A DNA stretch of 64,000 nt from Micromonospora sp. MP36 (GTDB lineage Bacteria; Actinomycetota; Actinomycetes; Mycobacteriales; Micromonosporaceae), in contig NZ_VSFA01000026.1 in assembly GCF_008119785.1 (NCBI RefSeq), positions 1-64,000 of the forward strand, read 5' to 3'. A model generated the notes under the pieces. That model had not been told where the DNA came from. It was given only the letters and a program-made list of their open reading frames with translations, and made no database searches. Both the position numbers and the translations under genes were made by a program. Below, piece by piece: positions 1 to 8,668 of the stretch. The first letter of the stretch is position 1. Each line of letters begins with the position of its first letter.

Positions 1-225
1 GGCCCGGCGCCCCCGGGGGGGGGCCCCGCCCCGCCGGGCGCGGGGGCCGCTTGGGGGGGGGGGCTGCTGGCGGCGCCGCGCGAAAACCCCCCCGCCGCCG
101 CCCGCCTCGAGCGCGCGGTCGCCTGCGGAGCGTTCGCCGTAGCGGCCGCCGGTGACTGGGAAGGTCTGCCGACCCGCGCCGAACTCGCACTGCTCGACCT
201 CGAGTCCGGCGCGGCGCAACGGTGA
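1..225 (+). CDS. PfkB-family sugar kinase, C-terminal fragment (truncated by the window start)
   Basis: The frame starting at base 1 is open to the TGA at 223-225. The readable tail (from about base 100) gives RLERAVACGAFAVAAAGDWE followed by a GLPTRAEL segment. This is the usual C-terminal helix of PfkB/ribokinase-type kinases, especially 2-keto-3-deoxygluconate kinase-like enzymes, which phosphorylate sugars in the cytoplasm. The first ~75 bases are runs of G and C that translate to Gly/Pro/Arg without family resemblance, so they are probably poor contig-end sequence. The ATP-binding and catalytic parts lie outside the window, so the substrate cannot be judged. Confidence 0.6.
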   Translation, partial: GPAPPGGGPAPPGAGAAWGGGLLAAPRENPPAAARLERAVACGAFAVAAAGDWEGLPTRAELALLDLESGAAQR

Positions 226-356
226 TGTCCGGCCCCTGCTGCCACCGCCGTAGATCGGTCGACGAGTAGGAAGCTGGGTGCCGTCGCGGCGATGAGTCTG
301 CCGGCGCCCATAGGTCTACCTCCCGACCGAGACAACCAACTCATCGGGAGTAGGGC

Positions 357-1001
357 ATGGGCCTCATCCACATCGAGCTGTTCGCAACCCTCGACCTCGT
401 CGGGCAGGCACCCGGCGGCCCCGACGAGGACCCGGTGGGGTTCCCGTTCGGCGGCTGGCAGGCGCCCCTGCTGGACGAGGTGGCAGCGGCGCAGGTCGGT
501 GCCGCGTACGAGGGCACGGACGCCCTCCTGCTCGGCCGGCGGACGTATGACATCTTCGCCGCCTACTGGCCGCATCAGGAGGGCGGCCAGGACAACGAGA
601 TCGCCACGCTCTTCAACAGCGTCCCGAAGTACGTGGCCTCCCGCGGCAGGCCCGACCTCTCGTGGGCCGGGTCCACGCAGCTCGGCCCGGATCTGGCCGG
701 CGCGGTGCGCGAGATCCGTGACCGGCACGAGCACGTGAAGGTCGTCGGGAGCCTGAACCTGGTGCAGACCCTCCTGCGCGAGAAGCTCTTCGACCGTCTC
801 GACCTCTGGGTGCACCCGATCGTGCTCGGCGTCGGGAAGAAGGTGTTCGACGGTGGCGCGGTGCCCACGAACGTCACACTCCTCGAACCGCCGGTGGCCA
901 ATCCGAAGGGCACCGTGTACCTGCGCTACGGGCTCGCCGACGGCACGCCCGGGACGGGGGACATGAGCGCACCCGATCGCGGTGCCGGGCGCGACGGCTG
1001 A
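357..1001 (+). CDS. dihydrofolate reductase family protein (RibD C-terminal domain)
   Basis: This 214-residue cytoplasmic protein matches the RibD_C/dihydrofolate-reductase-like fold. It opens with a beta strand (MGLIHIELFATLDL), has the ALLLGRRTYD segment near residue 60 and the nucleotide-binding strand VKVVGSLNLVQTLL near residue 125, and then the DLWVHPIVLG motif. Members are NADPH-dependent reductases of mostly unknown substrate; they are neither true FolA nor the full riboflavin enzyme RibD. ATG 357 is preceded by GGGAG about 6 bases upstream. The last ~20 residues are Gly/Asp-rich and probably disordered. It is flanked by unrelated genes and looks monocistronic. Confidence 0.85.
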   Translation: MGLIHIELFATLDLVGQAPGGPDEDPVGFPFGGWQAPLLDEVAAAQVGAAYEGTDALLLGRRTYDIFAAYWPHQEGGQDNEIATLFNSVPKYVASRGRPDLSWAGSTQLGPDLAGAVREIRDRHEHVKVVGSLNLVQTLLREKLFDRLDLWVHPIVLGVGKKVFDGGAVPTNVTLLEPPVANPKGTVYLRYGLADGTPGTGDMSAPDRGAGRDG

Positions 1002-1170
1002 AACCGCCCCGCGCCAGGTGGGTCCGTGCCGCCGGCAGTGAATCCGCCCGGTCGGTATGCCGTCACGGCGTCGGCAGTTCGAGGTGCCGACGCCGTGACG
1101 AAGTGCCTCGCCAGCCGGTCGCCGCCGTCACGCAACAATCTGGCAGGGCCCGTCGCCCTAGCTTTGGTCG

Positions 1171-1965
1171 CTAGGCACGGGTACGGCCGGTGGCCAGCAG
1201 CATGCTCAGGTACCCGTCCCGCAGTGGCGGCGTGGGCCGCACCTCGTGGAGGTCCAGGTCGTAGGCGCCGGCCGCGATGCTCGCCACCACGTCGGCGCGC
1301 TGCAGTGCCACGGCGGGGAACCAGCGCTGGCCGACGTGGTAGCCGCGGGAACCGAGCATGAACGCCACGGCAAAGGGCGCCCCCGGCCGCAGGGCGCCGA
1401 GAAACCGGCCGATGGCGTGCTGGGACTCCGCCGGGTCGGCCGAGATCGAGCAGGCCACGAAGAACATGGTGCCCGCGTCCCAGGCATGCTTCGGCAGGTC
1501 GAAGACGCTGGTCTGGCGTACCCGGCCCACCTGCGCCAGCCGGATCCGCGGATCGGCCAGCGCCGCGTACGTCGGGTGCTCCGCGCACACCCGCCAGTAC
1601 GGGTCCCAGAGCTCGTCGTAGTGGTCGATCTGCGTGCGCAGCCAGCTGACGTTCGGCGTCGACCACTCACACAGGTCCATGCTGTGCGCGAACGGCAGGA
1701 GCGACAGCGCCGGATAGAGATTTGCCCCCGACCCCACGTCGACGCAGCGCACGTCGGACAGTTCCGCGTCGGCGAAGAAGTCTCTGGTACGGCCGAGAAT
1801 TTCCCGGTCGTCGTCACGCAGTGCCGAGTAGTTGTGCCGGACGTACGCCTGGGGATCGAAGCTGTCCCACTCGACCTGGGAGTTTGCCGGCCTGTCGGAC
1901 CGGGTCGGTGGCGGTGGGGTAGACGACGCGCCGCAGCCGCTGCCAGCTGCCGGCGTCAACGCCAT
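1171..1965 (-). CDS. SCO2525-type SAM-dependent methyltransferase (NNMT/PNMT/TEMT family)
   Basis: This 264-residue cytoplasmic protein has a low-complexity N-terminus of ~25 residues followed by EWDSFDPQAYVRHNYSALRD, the start of the actinobacterial SCO2525 family. The SAM-binding motif I is CVDVGSGANLYPAL, followed by the acidic DLCEWS strand end. A later FFVACSISAD segment corresponds to motif IV. The family resembles nicotinamide/phenylethanolamine N-methyltransferases, but its substrate in actinomycetes is unknown. The ATG has a GGAGGG sequence 7 bases upstream. It is transcribed towards the convergent RibD-like gene. The family call is confident; the methyl acceptor is not predictable. 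Confidence 0.85.
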   Translation of the reverse strand: MALTPAAGSGCGASSTPPPPTRSDRPANSQVEWDSFDPQAYVRHNYSALRDDDREILGRTRDFFADAELSDVRCVDVGSGANLYPALSLLPFAHSMDLCEWSTPNVSWLRTQIDHYDELWDPYWRVCAEHPTYAALADPRIRLAQVGRVRQTSVFDLPKHAWDAGTMFFVACSISADPAESQHAIGRFLGALRPGAPFAVAFMLGSRGYHVGQRWFPAVALQRADVVASIAAGAYDLDLHEVRPTPPLRDGYLSMLLATGRTRA

Positions 1966-2148
1966 GGATGGCCCTCCATCGGTGTCGGCGGATCACTCTG
2001 GTCGTCGCTCCGGCGCGCTCAGCCCACTGCCCATTGTGTATCGAAGGTGGTACTGACTGGCAAGTGGACGGACGTCATCAACCGCCGGCAATACTGTCGG
2101 CCAAGCGACCGTTTCCGCCCGCCCAGCGGCGTGGACGGCTCGTTCCCC

Positions 2149-3789
2149 TCAGCGGCGGTTCGCCTCGAGCGCCAGCAGGCCCTGGGTCTGCACGACGGCA
2201 ACCGACAGGGTCTTGTAGCCGACGTCGTCGAAGAGCACGGTCATCCGGTCGTTCTCGTAGCCGAGGACCACGCCTGGTCCCCACTTGGCGTGCCGCACCG
2301 TGCTGTGCAGCGGGTACGGGCCGTCGTCCGGGATCACCTCGGACGTGCCGCCGTCGCAGTTGTCGCAATGCCCGCAGGGCAGGCTCAACTGCTCGCCGAA
2401 GTAGCCCAGCAACGACTGCATCCGGCAGCCGGCGCTCTCCGCGAAGCGGCGCATCATGTCGGTGCGGGACCGCTGCCCGGCCTGGTAGCGGGCGTACTCG
2501 GCCAGCGCCTGCCGCGCCGCCTCATCCGGCAGGGGCGCATACCGAGCGACAGTCAGCTCTCCCCTGGGTCCGGTTGCCACCGCGCCGACCTGCTCCAACA
2601 GACTGAGGTGACTGGCCACCTTCCGCGGGCCCAGGCCGGTCTCCTTGGCCAGCGCGGTGCGCGTCAGTGGGCCCCGGTGCAGGGCGGCCGCGACCGCGCG
2701 CAACTCTCCCAGGTCGGGCGCGCCGCCGGTGAAGAAGCGTTGCAGGGCGACGTCCTCGGGCCGGTGGAGCAGCAGCGCCCGGGCCGGCATCCCGTCCCGC
2801 CCCGCCCGGCCGATTTCCTGCAGGTAGCTGTCGGGTGAGTCGGGCAGCGCCACGTGTGCCACCCAGCGGATGTTGGGCTTGTCGATGCCCATGCCGAACG
2901 CCGACGTGGCGACCATGATCGAGACCCGGTCGGCGAGGAAGTCCTCGTGGCGGCGGTGCCGCACTCCCGCCGCCATGCCCCCGTGGTACGCCTCGGCGGG
3001 GAAACCGACGTCGGACAGCCGTTCGGCGAGTTCCTCGGCGGCACGCCGGGTCGGCACGTACACGATGCCAGGTCGGTCGGCCTCCTTGAGGAAGCCGAGC
3101 AGCTTACGCCAGCGGTGGTCCTCGCTGGGACAGTGCGTGGCGGCCACGAAGAGGTTCAGCCGGTCCAACCCGCCCAGAACCAGCCGCGGCTTGCGCATGC
3201 CGAGCCGTGCGGTGATGTCGTCGCGCACCGGGGGCGACGCGGTGGCGGTCAACGCCACCACCGGCGGTCGCCCCAACTCTCGGATGAGGTGACCGATGGT
3301 CAGGTAGTCGGGGCGGAAGTCGTGCCCCCACGACGAGATGCAGTGCGCCTCGTCCACCGCCACCAGCGCCGGACGCAGCGCGCGGACCTCGGCCAGCCGC
3401 TCCGGCGAGCTGAGCTGCTCCGGTGTGATGAACAGGAACGTCGCGGCACCCGAGCGCAGCTCGGCCATCGCGGCGGCCTGCTTGCGCGGGCTCTCCGCGG
3501 AGCTGATCCGAACCGCACGCAACGCCGGATCGCCGCGCTCGTTGAGGTTGCCGATCTGGTCCTGCTGCAGTGCCAGCAGCGGTGAGATCACCACCGTGGG
3601 ACCGCGCAGCAGCGTGGCCGGAACCTGGTATACGGCCGACTTTCCGCCGCCGGTGGGCAGGACGACGAGCGCGTCACGGCCGGCCAGGAGCGCCCGCATC
3701 GCGCGTAGTTGCGCCGGGCGCAGCTGCTGCCAGCCGAAGTGCCTTCGGGCGGCGCGGCGTAGCCGCAGGGAGCGAAACATGAACATCAT
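2149..3789 (-). CDS. RecQ-family ATP-dependent DNA helicase
   Basis: This 546-residue SF2 helicase has Walker A LPTGGGKS at about residues 43-50, the DEAH box VAVDEAHCISSWGHDFRPDY (Q/aromatic-rich loop), motif III ALTATA and motif VI QEIGRAGRDG. A Zn-binding region with CGHCDNC lies near residue 455, and a short C-terminal domain with TVRHAKWGPGVVLGYENDRM resembles PcrA/UvrD-type C-terminal Tudor-like segments. It should unwind DNA 3' to 5' in recombination and repair. It lacks an HRDC domain and is shorter than E. coli RecQ, as in many actinobacterial RecQ-like proteins. It is transcribed alone, divergently from the NamZ-type gene. Confidence 0.92.
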   Translation of the reverse strand: MMFMFRSLRLRRAARRHFGWQQLRPAQLRAMRALLAGRDALVVLPTGGGKSAVYQVPATLLRGPTVVISPLLALQQDQIGNLNERGDPALRAVRISSAESPRKQAAAMAELRSGAATFLFITPEQLSSPERLAEVRALRPALVAVDEAHCISSWGHDFRPDYLTIGHLIRELGRPPVVALTATASPPVRDDITARLGMRKPRLVLGGLDRLNLFVAATHCPSEDHRWRKLLGFLKEADRPGIVYVPTRRAAEELAERLSDVGFPAEAYHGGMAAGVRHRRHEDFLADRVSIMVATSAFGMGIDKPNIRWVAHVALPDSPDSYLQEIGRAGRDGMPARALLLHRPEDVALQRFFTGGAPDLGELRAVAAALHRGPLTRTALAKETGLGPRKVASHLSLLEQVGAVATGPRGELTVARYAPLPDEAARQALAEYARYQAGQRSRTDMMRRFAESAGCRMQSLLGYFGEQLSLPCGHCDNCDGGTSEVIPDDGPYPLHSTVRHAKWGPGVVLGYENDRMTVLFDDVGYKTLSVAVVQTQGLLALEANRR

Positions 3790-3891
3790 TGCCCGGCATG
3801 TTAGGTCGTCGAGCCACCTCCGCCGGTGTCAGGTGCACACCCGCAGCCGCCGAGGCAGGCCAGCGCGGCGAAGGCTCGTAGGTATCCTTCC

Positions 3892-3920
3892 TTGACTGAC
3901 CATCGGGCTGTAGCTAAGTT
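3892..3920 (+). promoter_or_regulatory. sigma70-type promoter of the NamZ-like gene
   Basis: TTGACT at 3892-3897 and TAAGTT at 3915-3920 are separated by 17 bases. Transcription would begin near 3927, past an in-frame ATG at 3924. This supports the ATG at 3951, which has TTGGAGG 6 bases upstream. Identified by eye only. Confidence 0.5.
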
Positions 3921-3950
3921 TCGATGAACTCAGCTGCTTGGAGGCACGCG

Positions 3951-5243
3951 ATGGAGCGCAGGACCTTCCTCACCGGAGCCGGGGCGGTCGCCGGGGGCAC
4001 CCTCGCCGGCACCCTGGCCAGCTCCCCCGGCAGCGCCGACCCGGGGATTCGTCGGATCGAGACCGGCCTGGACGTGCTGGTGCGCTCCGGCTTCGCCGAG
4101 CTGCGCGGGCAGCGGGTGGCAGTGATCTCCAACCCGACCGGCGTCGACTCCGCCTACCGGCACCTGGTCGACCTGATGCACGCCTCGGGCCAGGTCGACG
4201 TGGTCGCCGCGTTCGGCCCCGAGCACGGATTCCGCGGCTCGGCCCAGGCCGGCGGCAGCGAGGGCACCGGCACCGACGCGCGGACCGGCATCACGGTCTA
4301 TGACGCGTACGGCGCCTCCCAGGCCAAGTGGGAGACGATGTTCACCCAGTCCGGGATGGACACCGTGGTGTTCGACATCCAGGACGTGGGCGCGCGCTTC
4401 TACACCTACATCTGGACGATGTACACGTCGATGCTCGCCGCGGCTCGGGTCGGCAAGCGGTACGTCGTGCTCGACCGGCCCAACCCGATCGGCGGCCGGG
4501 CGTACGGCCCGATGATGACCGCCGGCTACACCTCCGGTGTCGGGCTCAAGGAGATCGTTCAACAGCACGGCATGACCGTCGGTGAACTGGCTCGCTTCTT
4601 CAACGCCGAGTTCCTGCCCGCCGAGGTGGGAGGGCCGGTCGAGCTGCAGGTGGTGCAGTGCCGGCACTGGAAGCGGGACCTGGTGGCGGCCGACACCAAC
4701 CTGCCCTGGGTCATGCCCAGCCCCAACATGCCCACTACCGACACGGCGCTCGTCTACCCCGGCACCTGCCTCTTCGAAGGCGTCGCGTCGATCACCGAAG
4801 GCCGGGGCACCTGCCGTCCGTTCGAGCTGATCGGCGGGCTCGCCACCGACTTCGACTACCACTGGGGTGATCGCCTCAACGCCCGTGACCTGCCGGGAGT
4901 GCAGTTCCGGGAGGCGTACTTCTCGCCGACCGCGGCCGGCCAGAAGCCGGCGCTGCTCAACAAGCTCTGCGCCGGCGTTGAGGTGAAGGTCGTGGACCGA
5001 AGCGCCTACGACCCGATCCGCACCGGGGTGGCGCTGCTGGTGGAGGCACGCAAGTATCCGGCGTTTGCCTGGCGGCAGGACGCGTGGGACGCGCAGCGGC
5101 CGTACTGGATCGACAAGCTCACCGGGTCGCCCCGGCTGCGCACGATGATCGACGCGGGCGCCGACGTGGACGACGTGGTCGGCGCCTGGGCCGACGAGCT
5201 GGCCGCCTTCGACCGGCAGCGCCGGCCCTACCTGCTCTACTGA
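3951..5243 (+). CDS. namZ: exo-beta-N-acetylmuramidase NamZ-like (DUF1343, GH171), Tat-exported
   Basis: This 430-residue protein begins MERRTFLTGAGAVAGG, a twin-arginine signal (RRTFL) followed by a hydrophobic stretch, so export by Tat is likely. The mature part is a full DUF1343 domain: GLDVLVRSGFAELRGQRVAV near the start, AAFGPEHGFRGSAQAG, FDIQDVGARFYTYIWTM, DRPNPIGG and NLPWVMPSPNMPT. B. subtilis NamZ (YbbC) of this family removes non-reducing-end MurNAc from peptidoglycan fragments, so a cell-wall turnover role outside the membrane is expected. The start at 3951 is chosen over 3924 because of the promoter position and the Shine-Dalgarno sequence. No MurNAc uptake genes are adjacent. Confidence 0.85.
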   Translation: MERRTFLTGAGAVAGGTLAGTLASSPGSADPGIRRIETGLDVLVRSGFAELRGQRVAVISNPTGVDSAYRHLVDLMHASGQVDVVAAFGPEHGFRGSAQAGGSEGTGTDARTGITVYDAYGASQAKWETMFTQSGMDTVVFDIQDVGARFYTYIWTMYTSMLAAARVGKRYVVLDRPNPIGGRAYGPMMTAGYTSGVGLKEIVQQHGMTVGELARFFNAEFLPAEVGGPVELQVVQCRHWKRDLVAADTNLPWVMPSPNMPTTDTALVYPGTCLFEGVASITEGRGTCRPFELIGGLATDFDYHWGDRLNARDLPGVQFREAYFSPTAAGQKPALLNKLCAGVEVKVVDRSAYDPIRTGVALLVEARKYPAFAWRQDAWDAQRPYWIDKLTGSPRLRTMIDAGADVDDVVGAWADELAAFDRQRRPYLLY

Positions 5244-5380
5244 TCGAGCCGGTCACGGTCGGCGCCCCGTGTCGATCGACGGAGGACAGGTCCCTACGCG
5301 GCAGCAGAGCAACCGCAATGGATGTCGCCGCGCGATGACGTGGTGCAGCCACTGGCAAGCGAAGTCGATGATGAGCTGCT

Positions 5381-5797
5381 CTACATAGATTGTGGCGCGG
5401 TTCGGAGCCACGGGGCGACGCGTGGGGCTGTCGCGATCAGTGTGAGCGCGAGCACGGCGATGAGCGCCTGCCCGAACCTCCCTGCGGTGATTCCTTCTGT
5501 GGGGTCCAGCAGGTAGTTGGCATACCAGTTCGCGACGGCGTCGGTCGCGAGGACGACGCAGCCGAGCAGCAGCCCTTCGACACGACGCAGCACCAGCAGA
5601 AGCGACGCAAGCGGATCCAACACCGTGAGGGACGTGAAGTAGAGCGCCAGCCAAGTGGGGGTTGACGCGAGTGGATCTCCCCTGCCGCCGAAAAGGTCGA
5701 TCAGGTGGACGACTCCGCCGTACGCGAAAACGCAGGCGGCAGCGGTGACGACGGCTCGAACCCAACGCGGCGTACCTGACCATCTTTCACTCCGCAC
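5381..5797 (-). CDS. small integral membrane protein of unknown function
   Basis: With a GTG start at 5797 the product is 138 residues, beginning VRSERWSGTPRWVRAVV. It has about four predicted membrane segments: AVVTAAACVFAYGGVVHLI, WLALYFTSLTVL with LASLLLVL, LLLGCVVLATDAVANW, and ALIAVLALTLIAT. A longer frame begins upstream at 5929, but its extra residues are polar and look like untranslated leader. The arrangement recalls small DoxX-like or DUF membrane proteins, but I do not recognise a family. It is convergent with the NamZ-like gene and appears monocistronic. Confidence 0.6.
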   Translation of the reverse strand: MRSERWSGTPRWVRAVVTAAACVFAYGGVVHLIDLFGGRGDPLASTPTWLALYFTSLTVLDPLASLLLVLRRVEGLLLGCVVLATDAVANWYANYLLDPTEGITAGRFGQALIAVLALTLIATAPRVAPWLRTAPQSM

Positions 5798-6043
5798 CCG
5801 GCCAGTGTGACGTCCGGAGGGCAGGTTCGCACGGACCTGAGACGCGACCCCAGGTCCGTCTCGCCCGGTTGCGGGCGTCCTCGGGACCGGCGCCCCGGGC
5901 AAAATCCGAAACTCCCGCGAGGGCCGCACCTGCCGCTTTACTGTTCAGCCGGCCGACAAATCGCAGGGCGACCGCCGGCAGCGGGGAGAAGGACTTAGCC
6001 GACCACCGCCGACCGCCCGCGAGCGATGATCAGGAGGCGGAGC

Positions 6044-6091
6044 ATGGGACCGACGCATCATCCAACGGTCCGGCGGGGTGACGGGGCATGA
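6044..6091 (+). CDS. 15-residue leader ORF coupled to the yellow/MRJP-like gene
   Basis: ATG 6044 follows a strong AGGAGG (about 6 bases of spacing). The ORF encodes MGPTHHPTVRRGDGA, and its TGA (6089-6091) overlaps the ATG (6088) of the next gene as ATGA. The downstream gene itself has only a weak GGGGTGACGGGG ahead of it, so ribosomes ending the leader may restart there. I do not recognise the peptide. It may act only as a translational coupler, or may be chance. Confidence 0.4.
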   Translation: MGPTHHPTVRRGDGA

Positions 6092-7185
6092 CGCTGCCGG
6101 GTGACGAGCCGCTCGGTGAGCTGGAACTGGTGCACTCCTTCACCGGACCCATGCCCACCGGGATCAGCGTCTCGCACACCGGGCGCATCTTCGTCAACTT
6201 CCCGAAGTGGGGCGACGAGGTGCCGGCCACCCTGGTGGAGCTGCGCGACGGCCAGGAGGTGCCCTTCCCCGACCAGGCGTGGAACAACCCGTCGGGCAAC
6301 GACGACGCGAACGCGTTCGTGTCGGTGCAGAGCATCGTCGTGGACCCGGCCGACCGGCTCTGGGTGCTCGACACCGGCAGCCCCATGTTCCAGCCCACCA
6401 GCCCCGGCGGGCCCAAGCTGGTCCGGATCGACCTGGACACCGACACGGTCGCGCAGGTGATCACCTTCCCGACCGACGTGGCACTGCCCTCGACGTACCT
6501 CAACGACGTCCGCTTCGACCTGCGCCGCGGCGACGCCGGCGTCGCCTACATCACCGACTCCTCCGACTCCGGCCCCAACGGGATCATCGTCGTCGACCTC
6601 GCCAGCGGCGCCTCCTGGCGGCGCCTGCACGACCACCCGACCACCAAGGCCGAACCGCTGCACACCTTCCGGCCGATCGTGGAGGGACGGCCGTTCGTGG
6701 AGCGGCCCGCCGACGGAGCCCCCAAGCCGGTCGCCATGGGTTCCGACGGCATCGCCATCTCCGCCGACGGTTCCCGCCTGCACTACTGCCCGCTCGCCTC
6801 CCGCCGCTGGTACAGCGTGGCCACCGACGCCCTGACCGACCGGTCCCGCACCGACGCCGACGTCGCTGCGACCGTGGTGGACGAGGGCGACAAGGGCGGC
6901 GGCGCCGACGGCCTGGAGACCGACGACGCCGGGCGGTTGTACCTGACCTCGTACGAGCACAACGCGGTGCTGCGCCGCCGGCCGGACGGCGAGTTCGAGA
7001 CCGTGGCGCACGACCCGCGGCTGCTCTGGCCCGACACGATGTCCGTGGCCACCGACCGCCACCTGTACGTCACCGCGAACCAGCTGCACCGGCAGGCGAA
7101 GTACCAGCGCGGACAGGACCTGCGGCGCAAGCCGTACGCCCTGTTCCGCATCCCGATCGACGCCGGACCGGTGCTGCTGCGCTGA
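6088..7185 (+). CDS. major royal jelly/yellow-like beta-propeller protein
   Basis: This 365-residue protein of the MRJP/yellow family (related to SMP-30/gluconolactonase propellers) has no clear signal peptide. Family signatures in order are PTGISVSHTGRIFVNFPKWG, VQSIVVDPADRLWVLDTGSP, PSTYLNDVRFD, YITDSSDSGPNGIIVVDLAS, VAMGSDGIAISADG with YCPLASRRWYSV, and a C-terminal LLWPDTMSVATDRHLYVTAN. Bacterial members are annotated L-dopachrome tautomerase-related, but their substrates are unproven. The ATG overlaps the stop of a short leader ORF (6044-6091). It is convergent with an esterase remnant. Confidence 0.82.
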   Translation: MTLPGDEPLGELELVHSFTGPMPTGISVSHTGRIFVNFPKWGDEVPATLVELRDGQEVPFPDQAWNNPSGNDDANAFVSVQSIVVDPADRLWVLDTGSPMFQPTSPGGPKLVRIDLDTDTVAQVITFPTDVALPSTYLNDVRFDLRRGDAGVAYITDSSDSGPNGIIVVDLASGASWRRLHDHPTTKAEPLHTFRPIVEGRPFVERPADGAPKPVAMGSDGIAISADGSRLHYCPLASRRWYSVATDALTDRSRTDADVAATVVDEGDKGGGADGLETDDAGRLYLTSYEHNAVLRRRPDGEFETVAHDPRLLWPDTMSVATDRHLYVTANQLHRQAKYQRGQDLRRKPYALFRIPIDAGPVLLR

Positions 7186-7254
7186 GCCGCCGCAGCGCGG
7201 CGCCGTCGCGCGGGTGGCGCGGGGCCGGCGCGATCGGCGCCGACCCCGCGATCA

Positions 7255-7740
7255 TCAGCCGTCCAGCGACTGCCAGAAGTCGTAGTGTGGGCGGCCTTGG
7301 CGTCGAGGGGCCGGACGGCCTCCGGGGTCAGGGACAGCACGTGCCGGCCGTCGTACCGAGCCCAGCTCGGCGCGCCGGGAGCCGTCGGGTCGCCGGTGTA
7401 CGCGAACCGCGCCCAGTAGGCGATCATCTGCTCGCCGAGCGCCTGCTGGGGGCCGGACAGCGGCTCGGCGTAGCCGACGGTGGACAGGTACGGCAGTTCC
7501 GCGGTGTGGAAGGCGCCGAGCGGAAAGCTGGGCGGGTTCGCCCCGACGAAGAACGGTGCCCGCCCCTCGCCGAACTCAGACACGTACGTCGGGGCGTGGC
7601 GGGCCAACGCGGCAGCGGTGCCCAGGGTGGATCGGACCCAGACGGCGTCGGTGAGCGCGGCGCCCAACGCCTCGCTCGGCGACGCGTACCTGCCGCTCGG
7701 ATAGCGGGCCGCGACCTTCCCCGCGTCGCGGTGCGCGCAC
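7255..7740 (-). pseudogene. carboxylesterase type B, frameshifted C-terminal remnant
   Basis: Minus-strand translation gives about 150 residues of the C-terminal third of a type-B carboxylesterase: KVAARYPSGRYASPSEALGA, then VSEFGEGRAPFF, AFHTAELPYL (around the catalytic His region), QMIAYWARFAYTGDPTAPG and LTPEAVRPLDA. The natural ending HYDFWQSLDG-stop is present but in another frame, so a frameshift lies at about 7288-7300. TGA and TAG codons in frame upstream (about 7745-7765), next to the start of the neighbouring gene, show that the nucleophile-bearing N-terminal two thirds are missing. It is a dead remnant overlapping no intact gene. Confidence 0.75.
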
Positions 7741-7774
7741 CACCGGCCCGTGCGGCACCGCTACGGTCACGTGT

Positions 7775-8551
7775 GTGATCGAGGAGCTGACGCGGAGCTA
7801 CCTTCAGGCGGTCGACCGGGCGCTGCCCGGCTACGTGCGGAGCCTCTACGTCGTCGGCTCCGCCGCGCTCGGTGCCTGGCAGGCCGGTGCCAGTGACGTC
7901 GACGTGGTGATCATGACCGCGCGGCCAGCCAGCGGCGCCGACCTCGCCCAGCTCGCGGCGATCCACGCCGACCTGCCCCGGTCACCCCATTTCGACGGCG
8001 TCTACCTGGAGCCCGCGTTGGCGCAGTCCTGGCCGGCCGACCGGCGCGCCGTGCCGTTCGTCGTCAACGGCGAGTTCACCACCGACAAACCCTGCGGTGA
8101 GCTCACGCCGGTGCTGTGGCTGACCCTGCAGCGGTACGGCATCCCGGTTCGCGGCCCGGCCGTCGCCGAGTTGGGCGTACGAGTCGACCCGGAGCAGCTG
8201 CGCCGCTACAACCTCGACAACCTGCGCGAGTACTGGCAGTCGCTCGTCGCGACGTTCCCGGCGAAGCTGGCCGGGGTAGGCCCTGACGCGGTCGTGGACG
8301 CCGGAATCGTCGCCTGGTTCGCGCTCGGACCCGCACGGCTGCACTACACCCTCGCCCACGGTGACATCATCTCGAAGGCCGCGGCGGGCGACTACCTCGC
8401 GCAACTGCTCCCCGAATACGCCGATCTCGCCCACCGAGCCGTCCGCTGGCGCGCGGGCGAAACGGAACGGTTCACCGCCGCAGACCTCGTCACCGCCGGC
8501 GGCAGTGTCAACGCGGTGGCCGACGACGCGTGGCGCCGCTTCGGCGATTGA
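7775..8551 (+). CDS. AadA-like aminoglycoside adenylyltransferase-type nucleotidyltransferase
   Basis: This 258-residue protein has the polymerase-beta-type nucleotidyltransferase motif VVGSAALGAWQAGASDVDVV (G-S then SDxDVV, the metal-binding aspartates) at about residues 27-46. A C-terminal helical DUF4111-like domain contains NLDNLREYWQ and GPARLHYTLAHG. The family includes streptomycin/spectinomycin adenylyltransferases, but environmental actinobacterial members often have no shown resistance activity. The start is GTG 7775; an ATG is not available nearby. The upstream space is shared with the 5' end of a degenerate esterase fragment. Drug specificity cannot be assigned by eye. Confidence 0.75.
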   Translation: MIEELTRSYLQAVDRALPGYVRSLYVVGSAALGAWQAGASDVDVVIMTARPASGADLAQLAAIHADLPRSPHFDGVYLEPALAQSWPADRRAVPFVVNGEFTTDKPCGELTPVLWLTLQRYGIPVRGPAVAELGVRVDPEQLRRYNLDNLREYWQSLVATFPAKLAGVGPDAVVDAGIVAWFALGPARLHYTLAHGDIISKAAAGDYLAQLLPEYADLAHRAVRWRAGETERFTAADLVTAGGSVNAVADDAWRRFGD

Positions 8552-8668
8552 CCCCTGCCACGCCCGGTGGCGGATAGCTCACACTACGTCGGGTCCGCCG
8601 TAGCCGTGTCCGCGGCACTCTCCACAATGGGTCGTCGACATCCGCACCGGAAGAGGAGTACGACGTCC

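Noticed and set aside
7775..8551. A mobile resistance gene
   Set aside because: Codon use and GC match the surroundings, there is no IS or integron element, and chromosomal AadA-like proteins are common in soil actinomycetes.
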